The notes under the pieces were generated by a model. That model worked only from the letters and a program-made list of their open reading frames with translations, made no database searches and had not been told where the DNA came from. Below are positions 1 to 5,265 of a DNA stretch of 5,265 bases, piece by piece; positions within the stretch are counted from its first letter, which is position 1, and each line of letters opens with the position of its first letter. A program made the translations under genes and the position numbers. This DNA is from Comamonadaceae bacterium (lineage in GTDB: Bacteria; Pseudomonadota; Gammaproteobacteria; Burkholderiales; Burkholderiaceae_C): the NCBI GenBank assembly GCA_021286965.1, contig JAJTBK010000270.1, forward strand, positions 1-5,265. Reading direction: 5' to 3'.

Positions 1-52
1 TCTCGGCAAATTTCTCTCGACTGATGTCGCTTGGGTACGGCTTTCTTTTCAC
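1..52 (-). CDS. IS5-family transposase, N-terminal 17 codons only
   Basis: From a GTG at 52-50 the minus strand reads V-K-R-K-P-Y-P-S-D-I-S-R-E-K-F-A-E and stays open to the window edge. The K-P-Y-P-S-D-I-S-R-E motif is the characteristic start of IS5-family transposases that carry the N-terminal DUF4096 domain. The DDE catalytic domain would follow outside the window. GTG was chosen because family members begin with M-(K/R)-(R)-K-P-Y-P-S-D at this point. The only upstream in-frame ATG is at 148, in the interrupted host gene. No clear Shine-Dalgarno sequence precedes the GTG. The family call is from a short but distinctive motif. Whether the transposase is intact cannot be seen. Confidence 0.7.
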   Translation of the reverse strand, partial: MKRKPYPSDISREKFAE

Positions 53-91
53 CCCAGGATTGTCGAGGGCAAAGAGATCGTCAACACGCTC
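1..91 (-). mobile_element. Left end of an IS5-family insertion sequence, truncated by the window edge
   Basis: The minus strand from 52 to the window edge encodes a typical IS5-family transposase N-terminus. The reading frame upstream of it (148-92) looks like the start of an unrelated protein. The change falls just after TTA at 94-92, after which the element would begin GAGCGTGTTGACGATC. IS5-family elements duplicate short TNA or YTAR targets, and TTA or TTAG fits both. The stretch is visibly less GC-rich than hisD beside it, which agrees with foreign origin. The exact boundary is inferred, because the other end and its matching inverted repeat lie outside the window. Confidence 0.6.
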
Positions 92-148
92 TAAGGACTC
101 CAGCAACGCCAAACGCTTGCTGTGATCGTCCGCCTGCTTGATCAGCAT
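92..148 (-). pseudogene. 5' fragment of a NERD-type (nuclease-related domain) protein gene, apparently cut by the IS
   Basis: An ATG at 148-146 begins three nucleotides after the hisD TAA, in the same frame, and follows a GAGG Shine-Dalgarno-like sequence that overlaps the end of hisD. It reads M-L-I-K-Q-A-D-D-H-S-K-R-L-A-L-L-E-S-L. From memory, this resembles the N-terminus of beta-proteobacterial NERD-domain proteins, which start M-L-I-K-x-A-D-D-x-S-K and then carry a nuclease-related domain. About 19 codons in, the sequence switches to IS material. The good start site and tight spacing argue that this was a real gene coupled to hisD. The identity rests on 19 residues and is tentative. The rest of the gene may lie beyond the IS, outside the window. 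Confidence 0.5.
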
Positions 149-151
149 CTC

Positions 152-1501
152 TTACCCTCGCAACCGCATCTCCGCCGCCCGCGCGTGCCCCTGCAGGCCC
201 TCGCCGTGCGCCAATACGCTGGCGATGCGGCCCAGCACCTGGGCGCCCTGCTCGCTCACCTCGATCAGGCTGCTGCGCTTTTGGAAGTCGTACACGCCCA
301 GCGGACTGGAAAAACGCGCCGTGCCGGAAGTCGGCAGCACGTGGTTCGGCCCGGCGCAGTAGTCGCCCAGGGATTCGCTGGTGTAGGCGCCGAGGAAGAT
401 GGCGCCCGCGTGCTTGAGCAGCGGCTCCCAGCGGTGCGGCTCGCGGCTACTCACCTCCAAGTGCTCGGGGGCGATGCGGTTGGAAATGGCACAGGCTTCT
501 TCCATGCTGCGCGTGTGGATCAGCGCGCCGCGCCCGGTCAGGCTCTTGGCGATGATCTCGGCGCGCGGCATCTCGGGCAGCAGGCGCTCGATGGCGGCTT
601 GCACGGCGGCGATGTAGTCGGCATCCGGGCACAGCAAAATGCTTTGCGCCAGCTCGTCATGCTCGGCCTGGCTGAACAAATCCATGGCCACCCAGTCGGC
701 GGGCGTGCTGCCGTCGGCCAGCACCAAAATCTCGCTCGGGCCGGCGATCATGTCGATGCCCACCTGGCCGAACACGCGCTTCTTGGCGCTGGCCACATAG
801 GCGTTGCCGGGGCCGGTGATCTTGTCCACCTTCGGCACGGTGGCCGTACCGTAGGCCAGCGCCGCCACGGCCTGCGCGCCGCCGATGGTGAAGGCGCGCG
901 TCACGCCCGCCACGTGGGCGGCGGCGAGCACCAGCGGGTTTTTCTCGCCAAGGCGGGACGAAGGCGCGCCGTTACCGCGCGCGGGCGTGGGCACGACCAT
1001 GATGATTTCGGGCACGCCCGCCACATGCGCTGGAATGGCGTTCATCAGCACGCTGCTGGGGTAGGCGGCCTTGCCGCCGGGCACGTAGATGCCGACGCGG
1101 TCGAGCGGCGTGACCTTTTGGCCCAAAAGCGTGCCATCGGCGTCGCGGTAGCTCCAGCTCTCGCCGCAGGCTTTTTTCTGCGCCTCGTGGTACTGGCGCA
1201 CGCGCGCGGCGGCGGCGCTCAAGGCGTCGCGCTGCGCGGCGGGCAGGGTGTCGAACGCGGCTTTCAATTCCGCCTGCGTCAGCTCCAGCGCGGCCATGCT
1301 GGCGGCCTGCAGGCCATCGAAGCGCGCGGTGTACTCCAGCACCGCCGCGTCGCCGCGCTGGCGCACATCGGCCAGGATGGCAGCCACGCGCTCCTCGATG
1401 GCGGCGTCCTGCTCGGCCGACCAGTGCAGGCGGGCGGCAAAATCTTGCTCAAAAGTGGCGCTAGCCGTTGACAGGAGCGCGGGAGCAGCTACGAAATTCA
1501 T
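152..1501 (-). CDS. hisD: Histidinol dehydrogenase
   Basis: HisD carries out the last two steps of histidine synthesis, oxidising L-histidinol to L-histidine with two NAD+, as a zinc-dependent cytosolic homodimer. The 449 residues span the full family length. Visible hallmarks are the G-P-G-N-A-Y-V segment (230-236), Q278 and H281 in Q-A-E-H-D-E (zinc ligands), the catalytic pair E346-H347 in I-A-P-E-H-L-E, D380 in G-D-Y-C-A-G-P-N-H, and H439 near the C-terminus (the remaining ligands). The ATG at 1501 overlaps by four bases (ATGA) the terminal stop of the broken DUF1016 gene upstream. The peptide L-S-T-A-S-A-T-F-E at 10-18 is, as I recall, usual in relatives and supports this start. One oddity is about 10 extra residues around 174-184. 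No key residue is missing, so the enzyme should be active. Confidence 0.97.
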   Translation of the reverse strand: MNFVAAPALLSTASATFEQDFAARLHWSAEQDAAIEERVAAILADVRQRGDAAVLEYTARFDGLQAASMAALELTQAELKAAFDTLPAAQRDALSAAAARVRQYHEAQKKACGESWSYRDADGTLLGQKVTPLDRVGIYVPGGKAAYPSSVLMNAIPAHVAGVPEIIMVVPTPARGNGAPSSRLGEKNPLVLAAAHVAGVTRAFTIGGAQAVAALAYGTATVPKVDKITGPGNAYVASAKKRVFGQVGIDMIAGPSEILVLADGSTPADWVAMDLFSQAEHDELAQSILLCPDADYIAAVQAAIERLLPEMPRAEIIAKSLTGRGALIHTRSMEEACAISNRIAPEHLEVSSREPHRWEPLLKHAGAIFLGAYTSESLGDYCAGPNHVLPTSGTARFSSPLGVYDFQKRSSLIEVSEQGAQVLGRIASVLAHGEGLQGHARAAEMRLRG

Positions 1502-1503
1502 AG
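1447..1503 (-). repeat. Possible degenerate copy of the intergenic hairpin repeat, covering the hisD start
   Basis: Read on the minus strand from 1503, this segment aligns without gaps to the intergenic repeat read from 3966, with 32 of the first 47 positions identical by hand count. One single-base gap extends the match through ACTTT. Shared blocks include CTAT, ATTT, TAGCTGCT and GGCTAG/CGCTAG. The segment includes the hisD ATG and about its first 18 codons. The hairpin arms are not preserved here. Part of the similarity covers codons for a peptide that I believe is conserved in relatives, so descent from the repeat is uncertain. Confidence 0.35.
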
Positions 1504-1990
1504 TTCTTCAGCCGTCAGATGGTGGGTGTTTTGGAGGTAAAACTCATGCAGCTTGGCCCGCAGCAGGGCTTTGTCGGGCAGCTGGGTTTGGTATTCGGCA
1601 ATCAGCGCGGGCGAGGAGCTGCGGCTCAGGGCGCTTGGCCTGGCCCAGAATAATGAGGTGGTGCGTCCAGGGGATTTGTCGCACCAGTGGTGCGACAAAC
1701 TCATTGCCCGCATACGCCTCATAAAACTGCCGCATCCGAAACAGGTTGGCACGCGTAAAACCGCGCAACCCCGGCTGTGCTTGCGCCAGATAGCGGGCCA
1801 GTTGCTCGACCACGCCATCGCCCCATTCGGCGGCGGCGATCTTGCCGCTGATGCGTTCACCGATGTGCCAATACAGCCCGATCAGTGCGGTATTGACCGC
1901 CTGCACCGCCTGCTGGCGGGACTGCGCGATGAGCTGCGCAATGGCGGCAAAGTCAGCCACGGCAGCGGGCGGCGCAGCGCTGGCAGGCAT
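1498..1990 (-). pseudogene. DUF1016/YhcG-type PDDEXK nuclease gene with internal deletion and frameshift
   Basis: The open frame from ATG 1990 to the stop at 1544 gives 148 residues. Residues 1 to about 122 match the DUF1016 N-terminal domain, including L-Y-W-H-I-G, F-T-R-A-N-L-F-R-M-R-Q-F-Y and I-P-W-T-H-H-L-I-I-L-G-Q-A-K-R-P-E. The last 26 residues are out-of-frame junk. In the +1 frame, from about 1634 to 1498, lies the family C-terminus A-L-S-R-S-S-S-P-A-L-I-A-E-Y-Q-T-Q-L-P-D-K followed by a short tail. Full-length members have about 340-370 residues. Roughly 185, including the PDDEXK nuclease core, are missing between the two parts, and the frame is lost. The start overlaps the hisG stop (TGATG) and the native stop overlaps the hisD start (ATGA), so an intact gene once sat snugly in the operon. 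The truncated N-terminal protein may still be made, but a nuclease is not possible. Confidence 0.85.
1675..1699. repeat. Perfect 12-bp inverted repeat with a one-base centre
   Basis: The arms TTTGTCGCACCA (1675-1686) and TGGTGCGACAAA (1688-1699) are exact reverse complements around G1687. The palindrome lies inside the DUF1016 remnant and encodes the residues F-V-A-P-L-V-R-Q just before the conserved I-P-W-T-H-H motif. In single-stranded DNA or mRNA it could form a hairpin with a loop of about three to five bases. No T-run follows in either direction, so it does not look like an intrinsic terminator. It may simply be a coincidence of codons, or it may be a protein-binding site. Confidence 0.7.
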
Positions 1991-2625
1991 CAGCCCATCG
2001 CCCCGGCAAAGGCTTCGATGATGGGTTTGAGCCGCGCCTGCTTCAACTTCAGCGCCGCCTGGTTGACGACCAGGTGGCTGCTGATGTCCATGATGCGCTC
2101 GACCTCGACCAGGTGGTTGGCCTTCAAGGTGTTGCCGGTCGATACCAAGTCCACGATGGCGTCGGCCATGCCGGTCAGCGGCGCCAGCTCCATGCTGCCA
2201 TAGAGCTTGACCATGTCCACGTGCACGCCTTTGCTGGCGAAGAATTCGCGCGCGATGTGGGTGTACTTGGTGGCCACGCGCAGGCGTGCGCCCTGGCGTA
2301 CGGCACCCTGGTAGTCAAAGCCGGCGCGCACGGCCACGCTCACGCGGCATTGGGCAATGCGCAGATCCAGCGGCTGGAACAAGCCCTGGCCGCCGTGCTC
2401 GATGAGCGAATCCTTGCCCGCCACGCCCAGGTCGGCGCCGCCGTACTGCACGTAGGTGGGCACGTCGGAGGCGCGCACCAGCACCACGCGCACGTTGTCG
2501 TGGTTGGTGGGCAAAATGAGCTTGCGCGATTTCTCCGGGTCTTCGAGCACCGTGATGCCGGCAGCGGCCAGCAGCGGCAGGGTTTCTTCAAAAATCCGGC
2601 CTTTGGACAGAGCCAGGGTAATCAT
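1990..2625 (-). CDS. hisG: ATP phosphoribosyltransferase, short form (HisG-S)
   Basis: HisG condenses ATP with PRPP to give phosphoribosyl-ATP, the first and feedback-controlled step of histidine synthesis, in the cytosol. At 211 residues this is the short form. It has the two periplasmic-binding-protein-like catalytic lobes but not the C-terminal regulatory domain of the roughly 300-residue E. coli type. Visible motifs are the N-terminal L-A-L-S-K-G-R (4-10), R-A-S-D-V-P-T-Y-V near 51-59, [10 protein letters not shown] (63-72), and the PRPP-binding segment [14 protein letters not shown] (about 154-167). The ATG overlaps the murA stop as ATGA and has a good Shine-Dalgarno sequence inside murA. 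Its own TGA overlaps the next start as TGATG. Short forms are known to work with a HisZ regulatory subunit, which is not in this window. Confidence 0.97.
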   Translation of the reverse strand: MITLALSKGRIFEETLPLLAAAGITVLEDPEKSRKLILPTNHDNVRVVLVRASDVPTYVQYGGADLGVAGKDSLIEHGGQGLFQPLDLRIAQCRVSVAVRAGFDYQGAVRQGARLRVATKYTHIAREFFASKGVHVDMVKLYGSMELAPLTGMADAIVDLVSTGNTLKANHLVEVERIMDISSHLVVNQAALKLKQARLKPIIEAFAGAMG

Positions 2626-3899
2626 GTGCTGATCCTTTCAATGTCCGCGCCCAGGCCGCGCAGCTTGGCCTCCATGGCGTCGTAGCCCCGGTCGAGGTGG
2701 TAGATGCGATCGACCACGGTGTCGCCTGCGGCCACCAGGGCGGCAATCACCAGGCTGGCCGAGGCCCGCAGGTCGGTGGCCATCACCGTCGCGCCCGAGA
2801 GCTGCGCCCCGCCCGTCACCGTGGCCACGCGGCCGTCGATGGCGATGTGTGCGCCCAGGCGCGCGAGTTCGCTCACGTGCATGAAGCGGTTTTCAAAAAT
2901 GGTTTCGGCCACCACCGCCGTGCCCTGGGCCACGCAGTTGAGCGCCATGAACTGCGCCTGCATGTCGGTCGGAAAGCCCGGGTATTCGGTGGTGCGAAAG
3001 CTCTGCGCCTTGAGCTGCACGCCGCCGGGGCTGCGCACAGCAATAGCGCCGGCCTGGGCATCGATCTGCACCCCGGCTTCTACCAGCTTGTCGATGACGG
3101 CGTCCAGGTGGTCGGCGCGGGCGTGGTGCAGCGTGGCCTGCCCGCCCGTGGCGGCCACGGCGCACAAGAAGGTGCCGGCCTCGATGCGGTCGGCCACCAC
3201 CTGGTGCGTACAGCCGTGCAGCTTGTCCACGCCCTGGATGCGGATGCGGCTGGTGCCATGGCCTTCGATCTGCGCGCCCATGGCGATCAGCATCTCGGCC
3301 AGGTCGGTAATTTCAGGCTCCTGGGCGGCGTTCTCCAGCACCGTCTCGCCCTCGGCCAGGGTGGCGGCCATGAGGAAGTTTTCCGTGCCGGTGACGGTCA
3401 CCATATCGGTGGTGATGCGCGCGCCCTGCAAGCGCGTGCGCCCCGGCGGCAGGCTGGCCACCATATAGCCTTGCTCGACGACGATGTGCGCGCCCATGGC
3501 CTGCAGGCCCTTGATGTGCTGGTCCACCGGGCGCGCGCCAATCGCGCAGCCGCCGGGCAGCGACACCCGCGCATGGCCAAAGCGTGCCAACAACGGCCCC
3601 AGCGCCAGCACGGCGGCGCGCATGGTTTTGACGAGCTCGTAGGGGGCTTCGGGCTTCAAGGTATCGGGCGCGACAAAGCTCATGCCGCCGCGCTCGCCGT
3701 GCGTCTCGGTGGCCACGCCCATGTTTTCCAGCAGGCGGCGCATGGTGCGCACGTCGTGCAGGCGCGGCACGTTGATCAGATGCACGGGCTCGGCGGTGAG
3801 CAGCGCCGCGCACATCTCGGGCAGGGCGGCGTTCTTGGCGCCGGAGATGGTGACCTCGCCCTGCAAGGGGCGGCCACCGCGAATCAGGAGTTTGTCCAT
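2622..3899 (-). CDS. murA: UDP-N-acetylglucosamine 1-carboxyvinyltransferase
   Basis: MurA transfers enolpyruvate from PEP to UDP-N-acetylglucosamine, the first committed step of peptidoglycan synthesis, in the cytosol. It is the target of fosfomycin. The 425 residues match the usual length (about 419 in E. coli). Visible features are K22-N23 in S-G-A-K-N-A-A-L-P, the active-site cysteine C118 in [13 protein letters not shown], the catalytic aspartate D312 in [12 protein letters not shown], and R404 in H-L-D-R-G-Y-D. Having Cys rather than Asp at 118 predicts the ordinary fosfomycin-sensitive form of the enzyme. The ATG at 3899 follows the 71-nt gap after the BolA gene, with only a weak Shine-Dalgarno sequence, and the stop overlaps hisG. 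MurA next to a BolA/IbaG gene is also seen in E. coli. Confidence 0.98.
   Translation of the reverse strand: MDKLLIRGGRPLQGEVTISGAKNAALPEMCAALLTAEPVHLINVPRLHDVRTMRRLLENMGVATETHGERGGMSFVAPDTLKPEAPYELVKTMRAAVLALGPLLARFGHARVSLPGGCAIGARPVDQHIKGLQAMGAHIVVEQGYMVASLPPGRTRLQGARITTDMVTVTGTENFLMAATLAEGETVLENAAQEPEITDLAEMLIAMGAQIEGHGTSRIRIQGVDKLHGCTHQVVADRIEAGTFLCAVAATGGQATLHHARADHLDAVIDKLVEAGVQIDAQAGAIAVRSPGGVQLKAQSFRTTEYPGFPTDMQAQFMALNCVAQGTAVVAETIFENRFMHVSELARLGAHIAIDGRVATVTGGAQLSGATVMATDLRASASLVIAALVAAGDTVVDRIYHLDRGYDAMEAKLRGLGADIERIST
2633..2638 (-). promoter_or_regulatory. Ribosome binding site of hisG
   Basis: The minus strand reads AAAGGA seven bases before the hisG ATG, within the last codons of murA. 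It supports the start at 2625 and translational coupling through the ATGA overlap. Confidence 0.7.
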
Positions 3900-3910
3900 G
3901 ACGGTTTGGA

Positions 3911-3966
3911 GCCAAAGTGGGCTCTAGCGCTTATCAGACAAGCGCTAGCAGCTATCAAATCAATAG
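3911..3966. repeat. Intergenic hairpin repeat between the BolA gene and murA
   Basis: The gap contains CTAGCGCTT (3924-3932) and its exact reverse complement AAGCGCTAG (3940-3948), separated by a seven-base loop. They are flanked by AGCAGCTATCAAAT on one side and GGCTC on the other. From memory, this TAGCGCTT...AAGCGCTAGCAGCTAT motif is a dispersed repeat found in many intergenic regions of Comamonadaceae genomes. No T-run follows the stem on the minus strand, so an intrinsic terminator is unlikely. Its outer limits are approximate, since only one good copy is in the window. Confidence 0.65.
3930..3958 (-). promoter_or_regulatory. Candidate sigma-70 promoter for murA within the repeat
   Basis: On the minus strand, TTGATA (3958-3953) lies exactly 17 bases from GATAAG (3935-3930). 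These match the -35 and -10 consensus at five and four of six positions. The predicted start, near 3923, would give a leader of about 24 nt before the murA ATG. The -10 element overlaps the hairpin. This is a pattern match only. The genes are so closely packed that read-through from upstream is equally plausible. Confidence 0.3.
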
Positions 3967-3970
3967 TAAA

Positions 3971-4222
3971 TCAGCCCTGCTGCGCCGCCGCCCATTCGGC
4001 CGGCGTGAAGGTCTTCATGGACAGGGCGTGCACCTCGTCGCGCGCCATCTTGTCGCCCAGGGTGGCGTACACGCGCTGGTGGCGCTGGATGGCGCGCTTG
4101 CCCTCGAATTCGGGCGAGACGATGACGGCGTACCAGTGGCGGCCATCGCCCTCCAGGGTGATGTAGTCGCAGGGCAGGTGGGCGCTGATGGTGGCTTTGA
4201 TGTCGTCGGCGGTCACGGTCAT
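3971..4222 (-). CDS. ibaG: BolA family protein (IbaG-like)
   Basis: This is an 83-residue protein of usual BolA/IbaG length. The family folds as a small alpha/beta domain resembling class II KH. It pairs with monothiol glutaredoxins to bind or traffic [2Fe-2S] clusters, and is linked to acid stress and cell-envelope regulation. Visible features are the central segment H-W-Y-A-V-I-V-S-P-E-F-E-G-K (29-42), the R-H-Q-R-V-Y helix (47-52), and the C-terminal H-A-L-S-M-K-T-F-T-P-A-E-W (65-77) with the conserved histidine H65 that acts as cluster ligand in family members. The ATG at 4222 fits the family N-terminus. The open frame runs on upstream, but only as a shadow of the permease gene. It starts 20 nt after the permease stop. 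The ibaG symbol follows from the IbaG-like ending and the murA neighbour. Confidence 0.9.
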   Translation of the reverse strand: MTVTADDIKATISAHLPCDYITLEGDGRHWYAVIVSPEFEGKRAIQRHQRVYATLGDKMARDEVHALSMKTFTPAEWAAAQQG

Positions 4223-4242
4223 GGCAAGTCCAGGGGAAAGGG

Positions 4243-4998
4243 TCAATGGCGGATTTTGTAGCCGGTGCGCAGCAGGCGCAGGGCCAGCCAGCTCACCGCC
4301 GCCCAGGCGCTGGCGACGATGGCCAGACTGATCCAGGGCGAGACGTCGCTGCGGCCAAAAAAGCCGTAGCGAAAGCCGTCGATCATGTAGAAAAACGGGT
4401 TGAAACGGCTGGCCTGCTGCCAAAACGGCGGCAGCGAATGGATGGAATAGAACACGCCCGAGAGAAACGTCATGGGCATGACGATGAAGTTCTGGAACGA
4501 CGCCATCTGGTCGAACTTGTCGGCCCACAGGCCGGCGATGACGCCCAGCGTCGCCAAGAGCGCCGCGCCCAGCAGGGCAAAGGTAATGATCCACAGCGGC
4601 GCGGCAAATTCGGGCCGCGCAAACGCCAGAGTGACGGCAAACACCCCCAGGCCCACCAGCAGCCCGCGCAGCACCGACGAGCCGACGTAGGCCGCAAACC
4701 AGGCCCAGTGCGACAGCGGCGTGAGCAGCACGAACACCAGGTTGCCCATGATCTTGCTCTGGATCAGGCTCGACGAGCTGTTGGCAAAGGCGTTCTGCAG
4801 CACGCTCATCATCACCAGGCCGGGCACCAGGAAGGCGGTGTAGCTGACGCTGCCGTACACCTTGGCGCCGCCTTCGAGCACGTGGCTGAAAATCAGCAGG
4901 TAGAGCACGGCGGTGAGCACCGGCGCGGCCACGGTCTGGAAGGCCACCTTCCAAAAGCGCAGCACTTCTTTGTAGAACAGGGTTTGCCAGCCGCTCAT
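4243..4998 (-). CDS. ABC-2 type transporter permease (YadH-like)
   Basis: This is a 251-residue inner-membrane protein of the ABC-2 permease family, which dimerises with a separate ATPase to export a substrate. Six hydrophobic segments are visible, at about 20-40, 52-72, 100-125, 134-157, 168-188 and 221-244. The family signature P-M-T-F-L-S-G-V-F-Y-S-I-H-S-L-P-P-F at 175-192 comes just before N-P-F-F-Y-M-I-D-G-F-R-Y-G-F (200-213). The overall pattern resembles E. coli YadH. The substrate is unknown, and the sequence does not reveal it. The ATG overlaps the ATPase stop as ATGA and follows a strong AGGGGGG ribosome binding site, which agrees with equal expression of the two subunits. Confidence 0.92.
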   Translation of the reverse strand: MSGWQTLFYKEVLRFWKVAFQTVAAPVLTAVLYLLIFSHVLEGGAKVYGSVSYTAFLVPGLVMMSVLQNAFANSSSSLIQSKIMGNLVFVLLTPLSHWAWFAAYVGSSVLRGLLVGLGVFAVTLAFARPEFAAPLWIITFALLGAALLATLGVIAGLWADKFDQMASFQNFIVMPMTFLSGVFYSIHSLPPFWQQASRFNPFFYMIDGFRYGFFGRSDVSPWISLAIVASAWAAVSWLALRLLRTGYKIRH

Positions 4999-5265
4999 GC
5001 TGCGCCCCCCTGTTCGGCGCTCATGACCTGCAGGAACACGTCCTCCAGGTCGGCGCGGCGGATCTCCACGTCCTCGCTCGCCACGCCGGCCTGGCGCAGC
5101 GCCGCCAGGTGGCGCTCGATTTCGGCGGCGTCGTGCGCCGGCAGCTGCACGATGCGCCCGGTGACGCGTGCCAGGGCCGCCAGCGGCGCCGGCAGCGGCG
5201 CGTCGGTCTTGAACTGCAGCACGCTGGCGTTGGCGCTCTTGAGCAGCGCCGTGGTGCTGTCGAGC
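4995..5265 (-). CDS. ABC transporter ATP-binding protein, C-terminal 89 residues (YadG-like)
   Basis: The frame is open from the window edge to the TGA at 4997-4995. It encodes a C-terminal region beginning L-D-S-T-T-A-L-L-K-S-A-N-A-S-V and ending R-A-D-L-E-D-V-F-L-Q-V-M-S-A-E-Q. The L-E-D-V-F-L ending is typical of ATPases that partner ABC-2 permeases. The Walker A, signature and Walker B motifs would lie upstream, outside the window. A GTG at 5222 is in frame, but it is internal to the domain and not the real start. The following permease overlaps it by four bases, so the two form one transporter. The identification rests on the C-terminal motif and on context. Confidence 0.85.
   Translation of the reverse strand, partial: LDSTTALLKSANASVLQFKTDAPLPAPLAALARVTGRIVQLPAHDAAEIERHLAALRQAGVASEDVEIRRADLEDVFLQVMSAEQGGAA
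5005..5011 (-). promoter_or_regulatory. Ribosome binding site of the ABC permease
   Basis: The minus strand reads AGGGGGG six bases before the ATG at 4998, inside the end of the ATPase gene. It supports that start and coupled translation. Confidence 0.6.

Noticed and set aside
5..60. Possible toxin-antitoxin or defence gene at the left edge
   Set aside because: The visible residues are a distinctive IS5 transposase start, and nothing suggests a toxin-antitoxin module.
122..1471. 449-codon open frame on the plus strand
   Set aside because: It lies antisense to hisD, whose motifs are unmistakable. The translation is rich in Ala, Gly, His, Gln and Arg with no recognisable domain, as expected for a shadow frame in GC-rich DNA.
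1553..2203. 216-codon plus-strand frame across the DUF1016 remnant and hisG
   Set aside because: It has no recognisable motif and is antisense to clear coding frames.
3924..3948. Hairpin as a rho-independent terminator after the BolA gene
   Set aside because: The nine-pair stem is not followed by a T-run on either strand, and the genes on both sides look like parts of one operon.
2697..4166. 489-codon open frame on the plus strand
   Set aside because: It is antisense to murA and BolA, crosses their intergenic gap, and has shadow-like composition and no recognisable domain.
3971..4954. 327-residue minus-strand frame that includes the BolA protein
   Set aside because: Only its last 83 residues are BolA. 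The upstream part is an out-of-frame reading of the permease gene, so it is not a fusion protein.
1..5265. CRISPR array, tRNA or rRNA genes
   Set aside because: No regularly spaced direct repeats and no cloverleaf or conserved rRNA segments were seen on either strand.

Overview
The window looks like chromosomal DNA from a high-GC betaproteobacterium, most likely Burkholderiales and probably Comamonadaceae (Acidovorax/Polaromonas/Variovorax-like). I base this on the protein sequences, on the gene order ABC ATPase - ABC permease - BolA - murA - hisG - hisD, and on a TAGCGCTT/AAGCGCTA hairpin repeat that I recall as common in that family. No database search was possible, so the assignment is from recall.

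Every gene I can support lies on the minus strand and reads from high to low coordinates as one tightly packed run. From right to left these are: the C-terminal end of an ABC transporter ATPase (4995-5265, cut by the window edge); its ABC-2 type permease (4243-4998); a small BolA/IbaG-like protein (3971-4222); a 71-nt gap holding the hairpin repeat; murA (2622-3899); short-form hisG (1990-2625); a broken DUF1016/YhcG-type nuclease gene (1498-1990); hisD (152-1501); and the first codons of another gene (92-148) that appears to be interrupted by an IS5-family insertion sequence, whose transposase start is at 52. Most junctions are ATGA or TGATG overlaps, which suggests a co-transcribed and translationally coupled operon.

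Functionally, the right half concerns the cell envelope: an exporter, an Fe-S/stress-associated BolA protein, and the first committed step of peptidoglycan synthesis. The left half is histidine biosynthesis: HisG for the first step and HisD for the last. The accessory material is the most interesting part. A DUF1016 gene sits between hisG and hisD and has lost its catalytic domain through an internal deletion. A NERD-like gene fits directly behind hisD and is disrupted by an IS. The intergenic repeat may carry a promoter for murA. The start of hisD resembles a degenerate copy of the same repeat.

I see no CRISPR array, RNA gene, or intact previously undescribed system. Apart from the 71-nt gap there is no non-coding stretch of note.
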